A DNA stretch of 64,000 nt from Opitutus sp. ER46 (GTDB taxonomy: Bacteria > Verrucomicrobiota > Verrucomicrobiia > Opitutales > Opitutaceae). The position numbers and the translations under genes are program-made. The stretch spans positions 310,001-374,000 of the forward strand of contig NZ_QAYX01000019.1 of assembly GCF_003054705.1 (NCBI RefSeq), written 5' to 3'. Position 1 is the stretch's first letter. Every line of letters begins with the position of its first letter. The notes beneath the pieces are model-generated. The model had not been told where the DNA came from, did not search any database, and saw only the letters and a list, made by a program, of their open reading frames with translations. This document shows positions 59,465 to 64,000 of the stretch, piece by piece.

Positions 59465-60724
59465 ATGCGCCTGCTGCTGCTCCTGTTCGTCCTCGCCCTT
59501 CCGGTGTCCCGCGCCGCCGCTGCCGTTCCCAGTGGCGCCGCTGCCGTCCCCAGTGGCGCCGCCGAGACGGCGCATGCGACCGTGCTGCTGATCTCGATGG
59601 ACGGCTTCCGCTGGGATTACCTGAACCTCTACCCCCAGGCGACGCCCGTGTTGCGGCGCCTCGCGCGGGAGGGCGTGACCGCCCGCGGGCTCGTACCGGT
59701 GTTCCCGAGCAACACCTTTCCCAACCACTACGCGATCGCGACCGGGCTCTATCCCTCTCACCACGGCATCATCAACAACCGCATGGTCGATCCGCAGCTC
59801 GGCGTCTTTGTCTCCAGCAAGACCCAGTGCGCGGAGGACGGCCGCTGGTGGGGCGGCGAGCCGGTCTGGATCACGGCCGTCAAGCAGGGACGGACCAGCG
59901 CGTGCTACTTCTGGCCCGGCTCCGAGGCGCCGATCGCCGGCCTGCACGCCACGCACTGGAAACCATACGACTACAGCATTCCCTTCGCCCGGCGGCTCGA
60001 CGAATTGATCGGGTGGCTCAAGGTTCCCGCTCCTCAGCGCCCGGCCGTGGCAACGTTCTACTTCGAGGAATCGAACAGCAGCGGCCACCGGTACGGTCCG
60101 GACTCGCCCGAGCTCCAGGCCACGCTGAAGACGCTCGACGCCCAGCTCGGCACGATGCTCGCCCGCTTCCAGGCGGAGAACCTGCCGATCAACCTGGTGA
60201 TCCTGTCGGACCATGGGATGACGCCGTGCGGCCCGGACCGGGTGCTCCTGCTCGACGACTACGTCGACCTGACGAAGGTCGCCGTCGACTTCGCGGACAC
60301 CGCCTGCGGGCTGCGTCCCGCCCCGGGCGTGGCGCCGGAGACCATCCTCGCCGCGCTGGGCCGAATGCCGCACGCGAAAGCCTATCGGTCCGCCGATCTT
60401 CCCGCCCGCCTCCATGTCGACCCGGCCAACCCGCGCGTGCCCGGGATCTGGATACTGCCCGACGAGGGCTGGCTCGTGCAGCGCCGCGCGGCGTTCGCGG
60501 CAGCCCGGAACCACTTTGTGAAGGCGCAGCACGGCTACGATCCCGCGCTGCCCTCGATGCACGGGATCCTCATCGCCCACGGGCCGGCCTTCCGACGCGG
60601 CGTCACGCTGCCCGAGGTGGAAAACGTCCACGTGTACAACCTGCTCTGCGCCGCCGCCGGGCTGAAGCCGGCCGCGAACGATGGCGACGACCGCCTGGTG
60701 AAGTCAGCGCTGCTCGCGCCCTGA
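59465..60724 (+). CDS. ENPP-like secreted phosphodiesterase/nucleotide pyrophosphatase
   Basis: A 419-residue secreted protein with a signal peptide (MRLLLLLFVLALPVSRAAAA) followed by a short duplicated VPSGAA. The alkaline phosphatase superfamily core has LLISMDGFRWDYL with metal Asp46, FPSNTFPNHYAIATG with nucleophile Thr84, and later metal sites NSSGHRYGPDSPE and LSDHGMT, plus PSMHGILIAHGPAF. This is the NPP/ENPP pattern, hydrolysing phosphodiesters such as nucleotides or lipid headgroups in the periplasm. It follows the Smr gene by 70 bp. Confidence 0.92.
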   Translation: MRLLLLLFVLALPVSRAAAAVPSGAAAVPSGAAETAHATVLLISMDGFRWDYLNLYPQATPVLRRLAREGVTARGLVPVFPSNTFPNHYAIATGLYPSHHGIINNRMVDPQLGVFVSSKTQCAEDGRWWGGEPVWITAVKQGRTSACYFWPGSEAPIAGLHATHWKPYDYSIPFARRLDELIGWLKVPAPQRPAVATFYFEESNSSGHRYGPDSPELQATLKTLDAQLGTMLARFQAENLPINLVILSDHGMTPCGPDRVLLLDDYVDLTKVAVDFADTACGLRPAPGVAPETILAALGRMPHAKAYRSADLPARLHVDPANPRVPGIWILPDEGWLVQRRAAFAAARNHFVKAQHGYDPALPSMHGILIAHGPAFRRGVTLPEVENVHVYNLLCAAAGLKPAANDGDDRLVKSALLAP

Positions 60725-60852
60725 CGCGGCGAACACGTCATAAGCCGCGGCGATGCGGCAGGTTGGCGTTCCCCCTGCCTTCCGGCGCACGCGCCCGCCG
60801 CGCTTCGGTGTAACTTTTCGGGGGACACCGGTGTTCTGACGGCATCCCACCC

Positions 60853-61062
60853 ATGAACGCCAAATACACTTCCGCCCTCGCCTCCCTCAGCGTGATCGCC
60901 GCCGTCATCGGCATCAGCATCAGCGCGCTCTCCCCCGCCGCCTACGGCATCGCCCTCGTCGGCATGATCTGCCTCATCGGCACCATTGATTACGCCGCTC
61001 CGCGCCACTACCACGCGCGCCGCGGGGCCCGGGTCGCCGAGTCGCTGCCGTTCGCCGCCTGA
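60853..61062 (+). CDS. small predicted membrane protein
   Basis: A 69-residue protein with two hydrophobic stretches ([20 protein letters not shown] and [18 protein letters not shown]). No recognised family. The clean start and hydrophobic pattern support a real gene but function is unknown. Confidence 0.55.
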   Translation: MNAKYTSALASLSVIAAVIGISISALSPAAYGIALVGMICLIGTIDYAAPRHYHARRGARVAESLPFAA

Positions 61063-61183
61063 GCACGGCCGCGAGGTGCGCCGCGGCCATTTTGGGGCCC
61101 ATCGCTCCCCCTCGAAACGGCATCCCCGTTTCCACCGCGTCCCAGATTGCCGCCCCTGCCGCCGCCACCCAGCCTTCGCCGCC

Positions 61184-61984
61184 ATGAACGCAATGCACGA
61201 AATCGACTACCAGATCCACGGTGACGACATGCAGTTCGTCGAGATCGAACTCGACCCGAGCGAGGCCGCCGTCGCCGAGGCGGGTTCGATGATGTTCATG
61301 GAGGACGGCATCGCGATGGAGGCGATCTTCGGCGACGGCTCCAATCCGTCCGGCGGCATCATGAGCGCGCTGCTCGGCGCCGGTCGCCGTTTGCTCACGG
61401 GCGAATCCCTTTTCATGACGGCGTACCAGAACCGCGGCACCGGCAAGCGCCGCGTCGCGTTCGGCGCGCCCTACCCGGGCAAGATTCTACCGGTGCGACT
61501 GAGCGACATCGGGGGCGAGCTGATCGCCCAGAAGGACTCGTTCCTCTGCGCCGCCAAGGGCGTTGCCGTCGGGATCGCTTTCCAAAAGCGACTCGGCGTC
61601 GGCCTGTTTGGTGGCGAAGGCTTCATTCTCGAGCGACTCACCGGCGATGGCCTCACCTTCATCCACGCCGGCGGGAACATCTACGAGCGCACGCTCGCCC
61701 CGGGCGAAACGCTGCGCGTTGACACCGGCTGCATCGTGGCTTTCCAGCCCACCGTCGACTACGACATCCAGTACGTCGGCGGCATCAAGACCGCCCTCTT
61801 TGGCGGCGAGGGGCTGTTCTTCGCGACCCTGCGTGGCCCCGGCAGAATCTGGCTGCAGTCGCTGCCTTTCTCCCGCCTTGCCTCCCGCATCGTCGCCGCC
61901 GCGCCGAAGACTGGCAGCGGAGGCAAGGAGGAAGGCTCCATTCTCGGCGGCATCGGCCGCATGATCGACGGCGACAATTCGTAG
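61184..61984 (+). CDS. AIM24-family protein (TIGR00266)
   Basis: A 266-residue beta-rich protein of the AIM24/TIGR00266 family: [20 protein letters not shown] and [17 protein letters not shown] at the start, [38 protein letters not shown] and [20 protein letters not shown] later. The function is not established in bacteria; related yeast Aim24 is mitochondrial. It begins at the ATG in [15 protein letters not shown]. The stop is inside a long hairpin. Confidence 0.9.
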   Translation: MNAMHEIDYQIHGDDMQFVEIELDPSEAAVAEAGSMMFMEDGIAMEAIFGDGSNPSGGIMSALLGAGRRLLTGESLFMTAYQNRGTGKRRVAFGAPYPGKILPVRLSDIGGELIAQKDSFLCAAKGVAVGIAFQKRLGVGLFGGEGFILERLTGDGLTFIHAGGNIYERTLAPGETLRVDTGCIVAFQPTVDYDIQYVGGIKTALFGGEGLFFATLRGPGRIWLQSLPFSRLASRIVAAAPKTGSGGKEEGSILGGIGRMIDGDNS

Positions 61985-62015
61985 CAGCCTGTCGGACTTC
62001 GTCCGCAGGCTGCTA
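61982..62015. other. hairpin containing the AIM24-family stop codon
   Basis: TAGCAGCCTG and CAGGCTGCTA form a perfect 10-bp stem, with an inner CGGAC/GTCCG stem and a TTC loop. The first TAG is the stop codon of the AIM24 gene. An A-run follows the stem, opposite to a plus-strand intrinsic terminator, so this looks more like a REP-type or post-transcriptional hairpin. The 62016-62261 gap shows no gene. Confidence 0.6.
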
Positions 62016-62261
62016 AAAAAAACGGCTGCGCCATTTTGGAAGAGTGAAGGAGCCAGAGTCGGATGGAGATTTTGGGCATGGGGCGGGGAGGTTTTATCGA
62101 GGGCAGAACGCGCGGACTCTGTTCCGATCGGGTCGGTGATTTCGGGGACGCGAAAACGCCAGAAGGGAGTGGCCGGTCCTTTCGGACCGCCTGTAAGGCG
62201 TGTGCGCCAGTTATCGAGGTCGACGTTGAAGCCTAACCTGGGCTGTGGCAGGTTGGTCGCG

Positions 62262-62816
62262 ATGAAAACACCCCTGCTCTATGGAGCGCTGATCGCACTC
62301 GTCGGCGCGCTGCTCACCTTTGGCCTCTATTTTGCCGGCTACCACGACACGCCGGAGAAGATGAAGGCCATGCAATGGCTGCCCGGCGTCGTTGGCCTTA
62401 TCGCTTCGATCATCTGCCTCGCCCTCGCAATGCGCGAACGGCGCGTCGATTTTCCCGCGGATCGCACGTGGGGCTATGGCTCGGCCTTGGGCACCGGCGT
62501 CATGACCGGCCTATGGGCCGCGCTCTTCAGCGCCATCGTCGCCTTCGTGTACTTCGTGATCGTCAACCCCAACTTCAGCGAGACGCTGCACGAGCTGCAG
62601 ATTGCCTCCCTGGTGGACAAGGGCATGTCCCAGTCCCAAATCGATGCCGCCGCGCCAATGATGCGGAAGATGAGCGCCCCCATTCCCATGACGATCATGC
62701 AGACGGTCTTCGGCTTCATCTGGTCTGTGATTCTGGCCCTCATCATCGCGATCTTCTTCCGCAAGCCGCTGCGCACGGCCGAAGTCGCCGTGGATGCCCC
62801 GCCGCCGCTGGCCTGA
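62262..62816 (+). CDS. DUF4199-like membrane protein
   Basis: A 184-residue protein with four hydrophobic helices (MKTPLLYGALIALVGALLTF, VVGLIASIICLALAM, TGVMTGLWAALFSAIVAFVY, IMQTVFGFIWSVILALIIA) and a loop with FSETLHELQIASLVDKG. The ordering and the length fit the DUF4199 family, found mainly in Bacteroidetes and Verrucomicrobia, with no known function. The ATG at 62262 gives the first helix; the frame upstream is unrelated. Confidence 0.75.
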   Translation: MKTPLLYGALIALVGALLTFGLYFAGYHDTPEKMKAMQWLPGVVGLIASIICLALAMRERRVDFPADRTWGYGSALGTGVMTGLWAALFSAIVAFVYFVIVNPNFSETLHELQIASLVDKGMSQSQIDAAAPMMRKMSAPIPMTIMQTVFGFIWSVILALIIAIFFRKPLRTAEVAVDAPPPLA

Positions 62817-62910
62817 TCGCCTGACCGAAAACGTCGACGCGGCCCAACCCCCGCGTCATCCCGAGGGCCGAGCACCTGCTCCGCCCTCTTTTTGTGCCCG
62901 AAAATAAAAA

Positions 62911-62937
62911 GGGCCCGGTTAAGCCGGGCCCTGTTTT
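62911..62937 (+). terminator. bidirectional intrinsic terminator
   Basis: GGGCCCGG, five bases, CCGGGCCC, then TGTTTT; to its left is an A-run, so it can also serve the minus strand. It separates the plus-strand DUF4199 gene from the convergent small gene. Confidence 0.88.
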
Positions 62938-62965
62938 GGATCTAACCTCGAGGGACGGTCCTCAG

Positions 62966-63148
62966 TTACCGTCCCAGGAGCCGCTTCCGGTCGATGCGGT
63001 ACTCGAGCGCCGCCAGCCCCATGAGCGCGAAAACGCTCAGGTAGCCAAGCAGGGAGTCAGCATCAACGGGGAACCGGGAAGAAAGCGCAAAGGCGGCGAT
63101 AGCAAACGCACTCAGGGCGGCCGCGGTGACGATTAGGATGTTCTTCAT
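62966..63148 (-). CDS. small membrane protein of about 60 residues
   Basis: A 60-residue protein beginning MKNILIVTAAALSAFAIAAF with two hydrophobic segments and a basic C-terminus (RIDRKRLLGR). No recognised family. Terminator-flanked on its right and divergent from a LysR gene by 101 bp, which may regulate it. Confidence 0.5.
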   Translation of the reverse strand: MKNILIVTAAALSAFAIAAFALSSRFPVDADSLLGYLSVFALMGLAALEYRIDRKRLLGR

Positions 63149-63249
63149 GTTCTTGTGGGTTTGCCGGTCACTTGACCGACGCCAGGAGTATACCGCCAAT
63201 TTTCAATAGTTGAAATCGACTGATCCTATCTATTCCATAGGCTCGAGCT

Positions 63250-64000
63250 ATGGAACTCCACCAATTGCGTTACCTTGTCGCCGTCGCCGAGTCTGGTAAC
63301 TTCACGCGTGCTGCCGAACGGTGCAATGTAACCCAACCATCTCTTAGTCAGCAGATAATAAACCTTGAACAAGAAGTCGGACACAAGCTGTTCCACCGCT
63401 TGGGCCGAAAGGCCGTGCTCACGGAGGCTGGCGCTACCTTCCTGCAGCGCGCCAAACGCATCCTCTTTGAGGTAGAGAACGCCGCCAAGGAACTGAGCGA
63501 TCACCCCAGCTTGGAGCGACGCATCACCGTCGGTGCCGTCCAGACGGTGATGCCCTACCTCATCATCCCGCTCATTGCCCGCTGCCGCGAGGCCCTCCCT
63601 AATCTCACGATCGACGCTCGCGAGGACTTCCGCGCCGATCTGGTTCATGCGGTCGTTGAAGGCGAACTCGATCTTGCCGTGGTCCCCCTGCCCGTCGACG
63701 AACACCGCGTCTCCATCGAGCCCATCCTCAACGAGCCGCTCCTGCTGGTCGTGGGCAAAAACCACCCGATCGCCCGCCGCACCGAGATCAGCATCAATGA
63801 CATCGCCGAGGAGAACTTCATCTCGATGGGCAGCTCGTCCACGCTCGCCGAACAGATCCGGGTGTTCTTCGGCGGCCACAACTTCTCGCCGCGCATCGGC
63901 TACCGCTGCGCCCAGGTGCGCACGCTCAAGCTCCTGGTCGCAATGAACGCCGGCATCTCCATCCTGCCGCAAATCGCCCGCCAGGAGCACGACAACGACC
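63250..64000 (+). CDS. OxyR-like LysR-family regulator, 3' truncated by window end
   Basis: The first 250 residues of a LysR-type regulator. The HTH is LRYLVAVAESGNFTRAAERC with VTQPSLSQQIINLE, and the rest is a periplasmic-binding-type effector domain (ITVGAVQTVMPYLIIP). Overall it resembles the OxyR branch. At the position where OxyR has its peroxide-sensing Cys, this protein has a Ser-rich segment (ISMGSSSTLAEQ), so the redox switch is missing. A LysR-type T-N11-A site can be drawn upstream but is not decisive. It is divergent from the small membrane gene. Confidence 0.88.
   Translation, partial: MELHQLRYLVAVAESGNFTRAAERCNVTQPSLSQQIINLEQEVGHKLFHRLGRKAVLTEAGATFLQRAKRILFEVENAAKELSDHPSLERRITVGAVQTVMPYLIIPLIARCREALPNLTIDAREDFRADLVHAVVEGELDLAVVPLPVDEHRVSIEPILNEPLLLVVGKNHPIARRTEISINDIAEENFISMGSSSTLAEQIRVFFGGHNFSPRIGYRCAQVRTLKLLVAMNAGISILPQIARQEHDND

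Noticed and set aside
1-64000. tRNA, rRNA and known riboswitches
   Set aside because: Reading the intergenic gaps, I saw no tRNA T-loop with matching arms, no rRNA stretch and no cobalamin, TPP or SAM riboswitch core; a covariance-model search would be needed to be certain.

Overview
The window is very GC-rich bacterial DNA that looks like a member of the Opitutaceae (Verrucomicrobiota). The pointers are a 1195-residue TonB-dependent receptor whose N-terminus carries an ELSPFEV motif, which I associate with that family. Others are secreted GH105 and GH2-type glycosidases, several Gfo/Idh/MocA oxidoreductases, ADOP-type permeases, few clear Shine-Dalgarno sites, and intergenic regions full of short degenerate repeats. 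This placement is inference from gene content; no rRNA or tRNA gene was found to confirm it.

Region 1-23 kb is mainly carbohydrate use. It has the end of an SDR dehydrogenase, two secreted GH105-type unsaturated uronyl hydrolases separated by a repeat array, a GDSL esterase lipoprotein, two Gfo/Idh/MocA oxidoreductases, a zinc alcohol dehydrogenase next to an aldo/keto reductase, a large TonB receptor and a secreted GH2-like enzyme with a PA14 domain. Together they suggest uptake and breakdown of plant or algal polysaccharide (pectin-like or fucose/galactose containing), although no single operon ties them together. A divergent receiver protein, a membrane-anchored spermidine-synthase-like protein and a YycJ-type metallo-hydrolase are interspersed.

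Region 22-29 kb holds aroB, tcdA and a two-component pair: a hybrid PAS histidine kinase with its NarL-type regulator. Region 29.7-36.3 kb is a compact cluster: a six-hairpin glycosidase, a GT4 glycosyltransferase (ATGA overlap), an unusual fusion of an alkaline-phosphatase-superfamily phosphodiesterase with an endonuclease/exonuclease/phosphatase domain, and a convergent TVP38/TMEM64 membrane protein. A glycolipid or membrane-lipid role is my inference.

Region 36-49 kb is mixed housekeeping and stress: a BON lipoprotein, wrbA, a YkgJ-like cysteine-cluster protein, a GNAT acetyltransferase, rsgA, an 834-residue ADOP-type ABC permease, a DUF1328 protein, an RRM protein, a pair of coupled response regulators, a YdeI-family protein, prmA, purN and an rfaE2-like nucleotidyltransferase. 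Region 49.5-64 kb holds a secreted coiled-coil protein, dnaJ and grpE, manA, ftsK, a rodZ-like gene, a galM-like gene, tatA/B, an Smr-domain gene, an ENPP-like phosphodiesterase, an AIM24 protein, small membrane proteins and a truncated OxyR-like LysR regulator.

The most unusual signals are non-coding. A dispersed element of about 100 bp is present twice in opposite orientation (5103-5203 and 49269-49370); it has three 16-bp direct repeats spaced 21-22 bp apart plus a hairpin region and a 19-bp tail identical in both copies. Four near-identical 19-bp palindromes lie upstream of wrbA. A 710-bp array alternates two inverted-repeat units, and a twin-copy element carries six GAGGGATT units at each site.
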